Notes under the pieces: generated by a model
The model's database searches: none
Seen by the model: the letters and a program-made list of their open reading frames with translations, nothing else
What the model was told of the DNA's origin: nothing
NCBI GenBank assembly: GCA_017886205.1
Contig: JAFNEO010000024.1
Coordinates: 1-64,000 of the forward strand
From: Candidatus Aminicenantota bacterium
Lineage (GTDB): Bacteria > Acidobacteriota > Aminicenantia > Aminicenantales > UBA8522
Direction: 5' to 3'
DNA length: 64,000 bases
Part shown: positions 1 through 7,583 of the stretch, piece after piece
Numbering within the stretch: position 1 is the stretch's first letter
How the letters are laid out: each line of letters opens with the position of its first letter
Program-made: the position numbers and the translations under genes

Positions 1-350
1 ATATAGCGACCAACATTTTTTGGCAATTATGCCCGCAATGACGCAACACTTAGTCCGTTCATATTAATATCCGGCGATCACCCAGACAAGCCATAGCATC
101 CTTTTCCGGGTCAGGAGATTGGGGAGCTTGCGGCATATTCCGATAGTCTCAAGCTTTAAACTCATCCCTTAAGATAGTAATACGAACACCGCCTCCAAAA
201 GGTTCTGCCGGCCGGTCGAGCCCGTCATTTCAGGACATTCATGAAAATGGTGATGATCACGGCATTATAGAGGATTTTCGCTAACTTAGCCATTTTACAT
301 TGCGGATAAACTACTTTAGAATCCTTACGTATTACCTCCAGGAGGTCCGC
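1..350. other. Intergenic region at window start
   Basis: No coding region can be supported here. A 22-codon minus-strand ORF (about 225-293) exists but has no ribosome binding site or family resemblance. A fragment of the TCATTGCG-type repeat lies near 20-50 on the minus strand. The ORF-track start at 300 is a TTG and is not used; the leader of the first gene ends with AGGAGG at 340-345. Confidence 0.5.
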
Positions 351-1073
351 ATGGATAATGTCCTCAGGGTCGCAGGTCTAAAGAAATTCTACGGCGGGCT
401 GGAGGCGCTCAAAGGTATCGACTTCGAGGTCGGCCGGGGCGAGATTTTCGCCCTGATCGGCCCGAACGGCGCCGGCAAGACCACCGCCCTCCGGATCGTC
501 GCCACACTCCTCTCCCCGTCCGACGGCAAGGTCACCTTCCTCGGGTTTGACCTGAAGAAGCAGCCCGAGAAATTCCGCGAAAAGATCAGCTATCTCCCCG
601 AAGAAGCGGGCGCCTACAAGAACCTCAAGGGCACAGATTACCTGAAGTTCATGGCCAAGTTCTACGCCAAGTCGGAACAGGAGCTCGCGGAGTTCATCAA
701 GCGGGCCCAGGACATCGCCGACCTGGGAACGCGGCTCAACGAAAAGGCCGGGACCTACTCCAAGGGCATGATCCGGAAGCTCCTCCTCGCCCGGGCGCTC
801 ATGACCAAGCCCGACCTGGCCATCCTGGACGAGCCCACCTCGGGGCTGGACGTCATCAACGCCCTCGAAGTCCGGGAAATCGTCAAACGGTTCGCCAAGG
901 AGGGCATCTCGGTGCTCCTCTCTTCTCATAACATGCTCGAGATCGAGTTCCTCTCCGACCGGGTGGGCCTGATCGACAAGGGCCGGATCCTAGACACGGG
1001 GACATCCGAAGGGCTGAAAGAAAAATATAAGGCCCGCAACCTCGAAGAGGTCTTCAGGAGCGCACTCCAATGA
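351..1073 (+). CDS. ABC transporter ATP-binding protein (NatA-like)
   Basis: This is the 240-residue ATPase subunit of an ABC-2 type exporter; it would sit on the cytoplasmic face of its permease and power export. Walker A GPNGAGKT is at residues 37-44, the signature is the variant YSKGM near 136-140, Walker B LAILDEP near 156-162, and the switch histidine is in SSHNM near 193. I chose ATG 351 over the track's TTG 300 because AGGAGG lies five bases upstream and the family begins at this point. The next gene overlaps by ATGA and is its permease. The signature departs from LSGGQ but is common in this subfamily. The substrate is unknown; Na+ export is only suggested by resemblance to NatAB. Confidence 0.92.
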   Translation: MDNVLRVAGLKKFYGGLEALKGIDFEVGRGEIFALIGPNGAGKTTALRIVATLLSPSDGKVTFLGFDLKKQPEKFREKISYLPEEAGAYKNLKGTDYLKFMAKFYAKSEQELAEFIKRAQDIADLGTRLNEKAGTYSKGMIRKLLLARALMTKPDLAILDEPTSGLDVINALEVREIVKRFAKEGISVLLSSHNMLEIEFLSDRVGLIDKGRILDTGTSEGLKEKYKARNLEEVFRSALQ

Positions 1074-2362
1074 ATAAATTCCTCAACCTCCTCGTCAAAG
1101 AAATCAAGGAATTGATCACCCTGCAGCTCCTCATCTCGCTCCTCTTCACCGTCTTCCTGTTCTACTTTATCGGGCAGATGGCCAAGACCGAGATGAAGAA
1201 AGCCATGCGGACGCAGAAGATCGCCGTCCTCAACCTGGACGATTCGCCCTTCTCCGAGCAGCTCATCGGCAACCTCAAGACGGCCAACTTCCAGGCCGAG
1301 ATGGTCAAGGACCGCGACAAGCAAAAGGCCATCGACGAGACCAAGGCGAGCGACATCAACCTCCTGCTCGTCATCCCCCAGGGGTTCGGGCAGTCGCTGG
1401 AAACGCAGGAGATCAAGGAGATCGAGACCTATTCCTACCTCCGGACCTTCTCAATCGTCGGAAGCCGGAGCTCGGTCATCATCAACGCCGTCATCAAGGC
1501 CATCAATGAGTATCTTTCGAACGACTTCATCAAAAAGAAGATTCCCGACGTCAGCCCGGAAAAGGTGAAGAACCCAATCAGGAGCAAGAATTTCGTCATC
1601 GTCAAGGACCGGATGGCCGAGGGCAAGGCGGAAGCGGTCGCCGGGTTTGTCTCGTCGCAATCGCTCTTCGTCCCCGTCATCCTGATGATGATCATCATCT
1701 ACGCTTCCCAGATGGTCATCTCAGCCATCGCCATGGAGAAGCAGAACAAGACCCTGGAGACACTCCTTACCGTGCCCATAAGCAGAACCTCGATCGTGAC
1801 GGCCAAGATGTTCGCTTCGGGGCTGGTCGGGTTGATCTCGGCCGTGATCTACATGTTCGGGTTCCGCTATTACATGGGCGGGTTCATGGGAGACATCAGC
1901 CGGGCGGCGGCAGCCGACGGCGTAACCGGAGTCATCCAGAAGCTAGGCCTGGCAATGAGCACCAAAGGTTTTATCATCCTCGGGATTTCGCTCTTCTTCG
2001 CCATCTTGGTCGCCCTGGCCCTGGCCACGATCTTGGGGGTGCTCGCCGAAGACTACCGGAGCGCCCAGAGCCTAATCATGCCGCTCATCTTCCTGGTCAT
2101 GATTCCCTACTTCCTGTCCTTCTTTTCCGACCCCCGGACGCTCTCGCTCCCGGCGAAAATCTTGCTCTACGCCATTCCCTTTTCGCATCCATTCCTGACG
2201 ACCCAGAACCTGCTGCTCGAGAACTACAGCGCGGTCCTCTACGGCATCCTCTACATGCTCGCCGTCTTCATCGTCCTCATCCTCATCGCCGCCCGCATCT
2301 TTTCGACGGATAAAGTGCTGACGATGAAGCTTAAGTTCCGGAAGAAAAAGGTGCAATTCTGA
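1070..2362 (+). CDS. ABC-2 type transporter permease (NatB-like)
   Basis: This is a 430-residue membrane permease paired with the preceding ATPase. One hydrophobic segment near residues 15-35 is followed by a long extracytoplasmic domain (about 36-195) and a C-terminal block of five or more membrane segments, the ABC2_membrane_3/NatB layout. The motif AMEKQNKTLETLLTVP just after the second membrane segment is typical of NatB and YhaP permeases. The start overlaps the ATPase stop as ATGA, so the two are translationally coupled. A hairpin with a T-run follows directly. The substrate cannot be told from the sequence. Confidence 0.9.
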   Translation: MNKFLNLLVKEIKELITLQLLISLLFTVFLFYFIGQMAKTEMKKAMRTQKIAVLNLDDSPFSEQLIGNLKTANFQAEMVKDRDKQKAIDETKASDINLLLVIPQGFGQSLETQEIKEIETYSYLRTFSIVGSRSSVIINAVIKAINEYLSNDFIKKKIPDVSPEKVKNPIRSKNFVIVKDRMAEGKAEAVAGFVSSQSLFVPVILMMIIIYASQMVISAIAMEKQNKTLETLLTVPISRTSIVTAKMFASGLVGLISAVIYMFGFRYYMGGFMGDISRAAAADGVTGVIQKLGLAMSTKGFIILGISLFFAILVALALATILGVLAEDYRSAQSLIMPLIFLVMIPYFLSFFSDPRTLSLPAKILLYAIPFSHPFLTTQNLLLENYSAVLYGILYMLAVFIVLILIAARIFSTDKVLTMKLKFRKKKVQF

Positions 2363-2363
2363 G

Positions 2364-2395
2364 AGAAAATAGGGAGGGTCCTATTTTCTTTTTTA
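2364..2395. terminator. Bidirectional hairpin terminator between convergent ABC operons
   Basis: AGAAAATAGG (2364-2373) pairs perfectly with CCTATTTTCT (2380-2389) across a six-base loop, followed by a T-run on the plus strand. It lies in the 30 bp between two convergent stop codons. The stem arm GAAAATAGG is the same word found in the dispersed repeats at 13943 and 21648, so the terminator may have been recruited from that repeat family. Confidence 0.8.
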
Positions 2396-3160
2396 TTTGA
2401 TCAATCGCCTCTTCATCGACTTGAGGCCGATGGTGAAGGCGATGGCCTCGAGAACAACAATCACCAGCAGGCTCCAGATCAGTCCGGAGCTCAGCGTGCC
2501 CGAGTAAACAGCCCGAGAGATCTTGACGGCGTGCGTGAGTGGCATGAACTCGGACAGAGTCTTCATCCACGGCGGGAACTTGTCCAGGGGAAAGAAAACG
2601 CCGGAAAAGAAAAGCATGGGAGTGATGATGAGTTCTGTGTAGTAATTGAAAAAGTCGAAGCTCGGAGAAAACGAGGTCACGATCATTGCCAGGGAAGCGA
2701 ACATGACTCCGACCAAGACCATCAGCGCGAGAAGCAGCGCGGCGCTGAGGACCGAGGCGGGCAGAACACCCATGACCATGGCGACGGTCATCATCAGGGT
2801 CCCGCTGATCAGGCCCCGGAAGGCGCCCCAAGCGATGTCGCCGGCCACGGCGTCCTCGGCGGAGACCGGAGTCGCGATCAGGGAATCGTAGAGCTTTTCG
2901 TGGATCATCTTGACGAATGTCCCGTACAGGCACTCAAAACTCGAGGTCATCATGACGGACGAGACGAGGACACCGGGGACGAGAAAATAGAGGTATGGCT
3001 TCCCGCCGAAATAGCCGATGTATGCGCCCATCCCGATCCCGAAGGTGACGAGATAGAACAGGGGCTCGACCAGGCTGACCAGGAAGGTCGGGACCACGAA
3101 CCTCTTGTAGGAATAGAGGTTCCGGAGAAAGATGTAGTATATCCGGTAGGACAGGTTCAT
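2393..3160 (-). CDS. ABC-2 type transporter permease (NodJ-like)
   Basis: This is a 255-residue integral membrane permease of the ABC2_membrane/NodJ class with about six hydrophobic segments. The conserved stretch around YDSLIATPVS, just after the second segment, is typical of NodJ and drug-export permeases. The ORF track starts at 3319, but its first 53 residues are an out-of-frame reading of the upstream ATPase. The true start MNLSYRIYY at 3160 overlaps the ATPase stop as ATGA. It forms a two-gene operon with the upstream ATPase and converges on the NatAB-like pair. The substrate is unknown. Confidence 0.88.
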   Translation of the reverse strand: MNLSYRIYYIFLRNLYSYKRFVVPTFLVSLVEPLFYLVTFGIGMGAYIGYFGGKPYLYFLVPGVLVSSVMMTSSFECLYGTFVKMIHEKLYDSLIATPVSAEDAVAGDIAWGAFRGLISGTLMMTVAMVMGVLPASVLSAALLLALMVLVGVMFASLAMIVTSFSPSFDFFNYYTELIITPMLFFSGVFFPLDKFPPWMKTLSEFMPLTHAVKISRAVYSGTLSSGLIWSLLVIVVLEAIAFTIGLKSMKRRLIK

Positions 3161-4077
3161 TCGATCAGGCTCCTGCCGGTGAGCTTCAGGAAAACGTCCT
3201 CGAGGGTGGCCGGCCGGGTCAGATAGTTGTGGAGGTCGAGCTCGACGAGCTTCTTCATCAGCCCCTGGCCATCGCGGCAGTAAAAATAGAGCGTGTCCCC
3301 CACCCGTTCGTGCCCGCACGAAAACTCAGTTAACTGGCCGACGATTCTTTCGTCCTCCTCTTTCGGGACGCGCACCTCTACGACCTCGCGGCCGATCTGC
3401 TCGGCCACGAGCTTGGAGGGAACGCCCTCTTTCAGGATCTTCCCCTGATGCATGACTACGATCCGGTCGCAGAGCTGCTGGGCCTCCTCCATGTATTGCG
3501 TCGTCAGGATAAGGGTCACACCCTCGCTCTTGAGCTGCCGGAGCCTCTGCCAGATCAGGTGCCGCGCTTGGGGGTCAAGTCCGGTTGTCGGCTCGTCGGC
3601 GACGATGAGTTTGGGATGATTGAGGAGCGCCCGGGCCACCAGGAGCCGCCGCTTCATGCCGGTCGAGAGCTCGCTGATTTTGCTGTTCCGCTTGGCTTCG
3701 AGCTCAACGAAGTGCAGGAGCTCGGCGATCCGTTTCTTGGCTTCGCGCTTGGGGATATCGAAAAACTTGGCGAAGATAATGAGGTTCTCATAGACAGTCA
3801 GGTCGACGTCCAGAGTGATCTCCTGGGGGATGATCCCAGTCATTTTCTTCAGGGCCCGGTTGTTGATGTGCGCGGGCAGGCCGTTGACAATAAGAGTCCC
3901 CGATGTGACCGGAGAGACGCAATGGATCATCTTGACGGTCGTGGTCTTGCCGGCGCCGTTCGGTCCCAGGAACCCGAAGCATTCCCCCTCCTGGATCTCG
4001 AAAGAGATCCCGTCCACAGCTATGAGCGAGCCGTAGTTCTTACGCAGATCCTTGGCCGAAACAAGAGTTTTCGTCAT
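3157..4077 (-). CDS. ABC transporter ATP-binding protein (NodI-like)
   Basis: This 306-residue ATPase belongs to the NodI/CcmA-type export family. Walker A GPNGAGKT is at 38-45, the signature LSTGM near 137-141, Walker B LIVADEP near 157-163, followed by a D-loop GLDPQ and a C-terminal extension of about 80 residues. It is the first gene of a minus-strand operon and overlaps its NodJ-like permease by 4 nt. The C-terminal region is longer than in the NatA-like ATPase at 351 and is usual for NodI-type subunits, where it has a regulatory role. The cargo cannot be deduced. Confidence 0.9.
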   Translation of the reverse strand: MTKTLVSAKDLRKNYGSLIAVDGISFEIQEGECFGFLGPNGAGKTTTVKMIHCVSPVTSGTLIVNGLPAHINNRALKKMTGIIPQEITLDVDLTVYENLIIFAKFFDIPKREAKKRIAELLHFVELEAKRNSKISELSTGMKRRLLVARALLNHPKLIVADEPTTGLDPQARHLIWQRLRQLKSEGVTLILTTQYMEEAQQLCDRIVVMHQGKILKEGVPSKLVAEQIGREVVEVRVPKEEDERIVGQLTEFSCGHERVGDTLYFYCRDGQGLMKKLVELDLHNYLTRPATLEDVFLKLTGRSLIE

Positions 4078-4130
4078 GGCACAGGTTTCCCATTATACAC
4101 CGAAAACCAGAATTGGCGACGGGCCCAAGG

Positions 4131-4314
4131 AAGCATCTCCGGCTCCGTGATGACATAGACAGGGAATGGGGTCCTGTCACGACGCGTCCCCGTCCGTCCT
4201 CGCTCCACCCATCCCCCCGTGGGGAACCCCTTCCGCTGCGGGCGTTGCGGGGACTGGCGCCGTGCCACCCCTCCCTCGATCATCTAACAAATCACGGAAA
4301 CGGAGATGCTATCC
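4131..4314. repeat. Dispersed bipartite repeat, copy A
   Basis: Two blocks match a second copy at 31264-31517. Block 1 (about 4131-4203) includes GTCCTGTCACGACGCGTCCC. Block 2 (about 4234-4314) includes GCGTTGCGGGGACTGGCGCC and CAAATCACGG. In copy A the blocks are about 30 bp apart, and in copy B about 97 bp. The repeat fills the gap between divergent genes and ends before the ATG at 4387, which supports that downstream start. No coding sense is seen. Whether it is a mobile remnant or a structured RNA is open. Confidence 0.8.
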
Positions 4315-4341
4315 TATCCTAATCCCCTTCGGGATTTGTGC

Positions 4342-4347
4342 TATAAT
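4342..4347 (+). promoter_or_regulatory. Candidate -10 element for the M14 peptidase gene
   Basis: A perfect TATAAT lies 40 bp before the start ATG at 4387, with TGTGC just upstream of it as an extended -10-like context. No good -35 hexamer is visible at the usual distance. Confidence 0.45.
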
Positions 4348-4386
4348 CCGCGGCAAACGTTCGACATCTTGTTCTGGAGGGTGTTC

Positions 4387-7329
4387 ATGAAACGTCTTCT
4401 ATCCCGGTCCGTCACACTGTTGATCCTGGCTATCTTGGTGCTGCCTGCGTTCGCCATCCCGCAGGCCGCTTCCGAGTCCATCGACAAGGACTACACGGCG
4501 AAGATTCTGGAGTTCACAACCGAAAAATTCTTTTTGACCGAGCTCGTCGACCACCTGCCCGCATCGGAGACCGTGCCTTCGCCTTTCCAGATCCTCGGCC
4601 ATATCGTTGGAGCGCCCGATGTCCTCGACCATTCGGCCGAGATTTATAAGTACCTGCGCGCCCTGGACGCCGCCTCTCCCCGCGTAGAACTCTTCTCCAT
4701 CGGCCCGACCGATGAGGGCCGCGAAATGATCGCCGTCGCCGTCTCCGCCGAGGAGAACATGGCCCACCTTGAGCGCCTTAAGGAGATCATGACCCGCCTG
4801 GCCGACCCCCGCGGGCTCAAGGACGAGGACGCCGCCAAGACCATCGCGGAGGGAGTTCCCGTCTACTGGATCACCGGTGGTCTTCATTCCCAGGAGACCG
4901 GCTCGCCCGAGATGATGATGGAGCTCGCCTACCGCCTGGCCGTCGAGGAAACGGATTTTATCCGGGCTATCCGCAAGAACATGGTCGTCCTGATGACGCC
5001 GATCCTCGAGGTCGACGGCTGGGACAAAGCCGTCGACGTCTACCTCTATAAAAAAGAAAACAAAGACAAGAAAACGATCCCCCTCGTCTACTGGGGGAAG
5101 TACGTCCTCCACGACAACAACCGGGATGCCGTCGGACTGGGCCTCAAGCTCAGCGAAAACCTGATCAAGGCTTACTTCGAATGGCATCCGATCATCATGC
5201 ACGACCTCCACGAGTCCGTTGCTTATCTCTATACCTCTACGGGAACCGGCCCGTTCAACGCCTGGCTCGACCCGATCACGATCAACGAGTGGGAGGAACT
5301 GGCCTTCCTGGAGATCAGCGAGATGACCAGGCGAGGCGTTCCCGGCGTCTGGTCGCACGGGTTCTTCGATGGCTGGGCCGCAAGTTATGCCTTCTCCGTC
5401 GCCCATTTTCACAACTCGACCGGCCGGTTCTACGAAACCTTCGGCGGCACCGGCGCGGATACCATGGTCCGAACCTCGGGCGCCGAGTCCAAGCGGGCTT
5501 GGTTCCGGCCCAACCCGCCCCTCGAGGCGGTCAAGTGGTCGTTCCGCAACAACATCAACCTCCAGGAGAGCGCCCTGCTCCTCACCTTCAAGCACGTCGC
5601 CGATAACCGGGCCAGGTTTTTGGAGAACTTCTACCTGAAAAGTAAACGCTCCGTGGCTAAGGCGAGGACGGAAGGCCCGGCGGCCTACCTGATCCCCGGC
5701 GGGACCAAGCGGCCCCTCGCCGCCAGACGCCTCATCAACCTCCTCCGTAAAAATGGCGTCGAGGTCCACGTCGCGAATGCCGAGGTCGCGGTCGGGAAGG
5801 ACAAGTATCCGGCCGGGAGCTACGTCGTCCGGATGGACCAGCCCTACAGCCGCTGCGCCGACATGCTCCTTGACACCCAGTACTACAACCCCAAAGATCC
5901 CCGCCCCTACGACGACACGGGCTGGACGCTGGGGCCGCTCCACAACGTCAAGACGGTCCGGGTCACGGACACGAAGATCCTCGAAGCGGCCATGTCCCTT
6001 CTGGGAAAAGATGTCATGATCGAGGGCCAAATCATGGGCAAAGACAAGGCGGTCGCTTTTGCCGTCAACCACACGGCCGAGCCCGAGCTCATGACTTTCC
6101 GCTACCGGCTCAAAGACATAAAGATGCTGACAGCGGAAGACGGGTTCAGCCAGGGCAATGTCAAGTTCGTTTCCGGAAGCTTCGTCATCCCCGGTGATGG
6201 AAATCCAGCCGATCTCGAAAGCCGGCTCGGAGCAGCCGCAAAGGACCTCGGGCTCATGGTCTATCGGCTGGCCGCCCTTCCCGGCATCAAGACCCATGAC
6301 CTCGACGCCCCGCGGCTGGCCATTCTTCACTCCTGGCTGAACACTCAGGACGAGGGTTGGTTCCGCCTGGCCCTAGACAAGCTGGAAGTTCCCTATTCCT
6401 ACATTCCTCTCCAAGAAATTCGGGACAACGAGGACCTGCGGGCGAAATACGACGTCATCATCTTCCCTCCGGCCGGAATGCTGGGCAAGAGCCAGAGGAT
6501 CGTCAACGGGATCGGGGGCGAAAACCCCATCCCCTGGCTAAAGACCGAGAAATATCCCCATCTGGGCGGCCCTGACTCGCGCGAAGATATCCGGGGCGGC
6601 ATAGAGCTGAAGGGGATCGTCCATCTCCGGCAGTTCATCGAACAAGGAGGATTGTTCGTCCCGATCACGTCCATGGCCGAATTGCCGATCAGCTATGGCC
6701 TCGTCGAAAGCGTCGCCGTAGCTAAGACCCAGAAGCTCAAAGTCGCCGGCTCGGTCCTGAGCGCGAACATCACAGACACACTCAGTCCTATAGGCTACGG
6801 ATACGACCGCAACTTAGGCGTCTATTTCAGCGGAGGCCCGGTGTTCGAGACCGGAGTCAAGGCCGTAACTGGAATGGAGATCAACGAAATGTTGGACGGA
6901 GGCGCTTCAGCCGGCCGTCCCTCGGGCCGCGGAAGCCTCAAGGACCCGGACATCATCCAGGGCCGAGTCCAGAAACCCGGGAACGTCCAGGGTGCCGGGA
7001 CGGGCATCCCGGCCGAATATAAGGATATGTTCGACCTCTACATGCCGCCCGACTTGAAGACCGTGCGGGTCGTCATGCGGTTTGACACGACTGACAAGCT
7101 CCTGGTATCCGGGATGCTGGACGGAGGCGAGGAGCTGGCCAACAAGCCGGCCATCGTCGATGTGCCGGTGGGCAAAGGGCACGTTGTCTTCTTCGCCATC
7201 AACCCGATGTGGCGCCAGGAAACGCTGGGGAGCTTCTTCCTCCTTTTCAACGCGGCCTTGAACTACAGAAACCTGGACGCCGGCCGGCCCCAACCCGCGT
7301 CTGAAAAAAAGGAAACTCCGGAAAAGTGA
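4387..7329 (+). CDS. Secreted M14-family zinc carboxypeptidase
   Basis: This 980-residue exported protein has a signal peptide (MKRLLSRSV then a hydrophobic run ending AFA near residue 23). The M14 peptidase domain follows. HSQE at 167-170 gives the zinc-binding His and Glu, a third ligand is in IIMHDLHES near 270, and YETFGGTGADT later in the domain probably carries the catalytic glutamate. After residue 600 comes a large C-terminal region with an alpha/beta glutamine-amidotransferase-like feel (YDVIIFPPAG). This layout is common in large secreted M14 proteins of Acidobacteriota and Bacteroidota. ATG 4387 has TGGAGG upstream; the track start 4306 lies inside a repeat. It probably trims peptides in the periplasm for uptake. 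Confidence 0.88.
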   Translation: MKRLLSRSVTLLILAILVLPAFAIPQAASESIDKDYTAKILEFTTEKFFLTELVDHLPASETVPSPFQILGHIVGAPDVLDHSAEIYKYLRALDAASPRVELFSIGPTDEGREMIAVAVSAEENMAHLERLKEIMTRLADPRGLKDEDAAKTIAEGVPVYWITGGLHSQETGSPEMMMELAYRLAVEETDFIRAIRKNMVVLMTPILEVDGWDKAVDVYLYKKENKDKKTIPLVYWGKYVLHDNNRDAVGLGLKLSENLIKAYFEWHPIIMHDLHESVAYLYTSTGTGPFNAWLDPITINEWEELAFLEISEMTRRGVPGVWSHGFFDGWAASYAFSVAHFHNSTGRFYETFGGTGADTMVRTSGAESKRAWFRPNPPLEAVKWSFRNNINLQESALLLTFKHVADNRARFLENFYLKSKRSVAKARTEGPAAYLIPGGTKRPLAARRLINLLRKNGVEVHVANAEVAVGKDKYPAGSYVVRMDQPYSRCADMLLDTQYYNPKDPRPYDDTGWTLGPLHNVKTVRVTDTKILEAAMSLLGKDVMIEGQIMGKDKAVAFAVNHTAEPELMTFRYRLKDIKMLTAEDGFSQGNVKFVSGSFVIPGDGNPADLESRLGAAAKDLGLMVYRLAALPGIKTHDLDAPRLAILHSWLNTQDEGWFRLALDKLEVPYSYIPLQEIRDNEDLRAKYDVIIFPPAGMLGKSQRIVNGIGGENPIPWLKTEKYPHLGGPDSREDIRGGIELKGIVHLRQFIEQGGLFVPITSMAELPISYGLVESVAVAKTQKLKVAGSVLSANITDTLSPIGYGYDRNLGVYFSGGPVFETGVKAVTGMEINEMLDGGASAGRPSGRGSLKDPDIIQGRVQKPGNVQGAGTGIPAEYKDMFDLYMPPDLKTVRVVMRFDTTDKLLVSGMLDGGEELANKPAIVDVPVGKGHVVFFAINPMWRQETLGSFFLLFNAALNYRNLDAGRPQPASEKKETPEK

Positions 7330-7357
7330 TCACACTGAGGATTGGGTTGTTTTCTTC

Positions 7358-7387
7358 TTGACATCGACCAGAGTTTCGCGATATATC
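7358..7387 (+). promoter_or_regulatory. Promoter of the TonB-receptor gene
   Basis: TTGACA (7358-7363) and TATATC (7382-7387) are separated by 18 bp. The start codon at 7584 lies about 190 nt downstream, so the transcript would have a long leader. That leader contains AAGGGGGTG near 7480 and a small TCGAG/CTCGA hairpin near 7533. Confidence 0.65.
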
Positions 7388-7583
7388 TTTCTTCGGATTC
7401 AGAATATCGCATCAAATGCCGAAGGCAAGGATAAACGCTCAGCTGCAAACCCGGAATGGCGAAAAATTTAATCTTCATCAAGGGGGTGAAATAACGGCAA
7501 ACAAAACGACCGCCAACAAGACATGGGAAGTCGAGAAACCTCGATTTCCTAAGGGACATTCAGAAAAGGTGAAGGAGGGTAAA

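Noticed and set aside
225-293. 22-codon hydrophobic minus-strand ORF near the window start
   Set aside because: No ribosome site, no partner, and such ORFs are expected by chance.
4399-6330. 643-aa minus-strand ORF opposite the M14 peptidase gene
   Set aside because: It is an antisense shadow caused by high GC and codon bias; the plus-strand frame has a signal peptide, RBS and zinc motifs.
7416-7583. N-terminal extension of the TonB receptor ORF
   Set aside because: The extension precedes a clear Shine-Dalgarno and signal peptide and is better read as a long leader.
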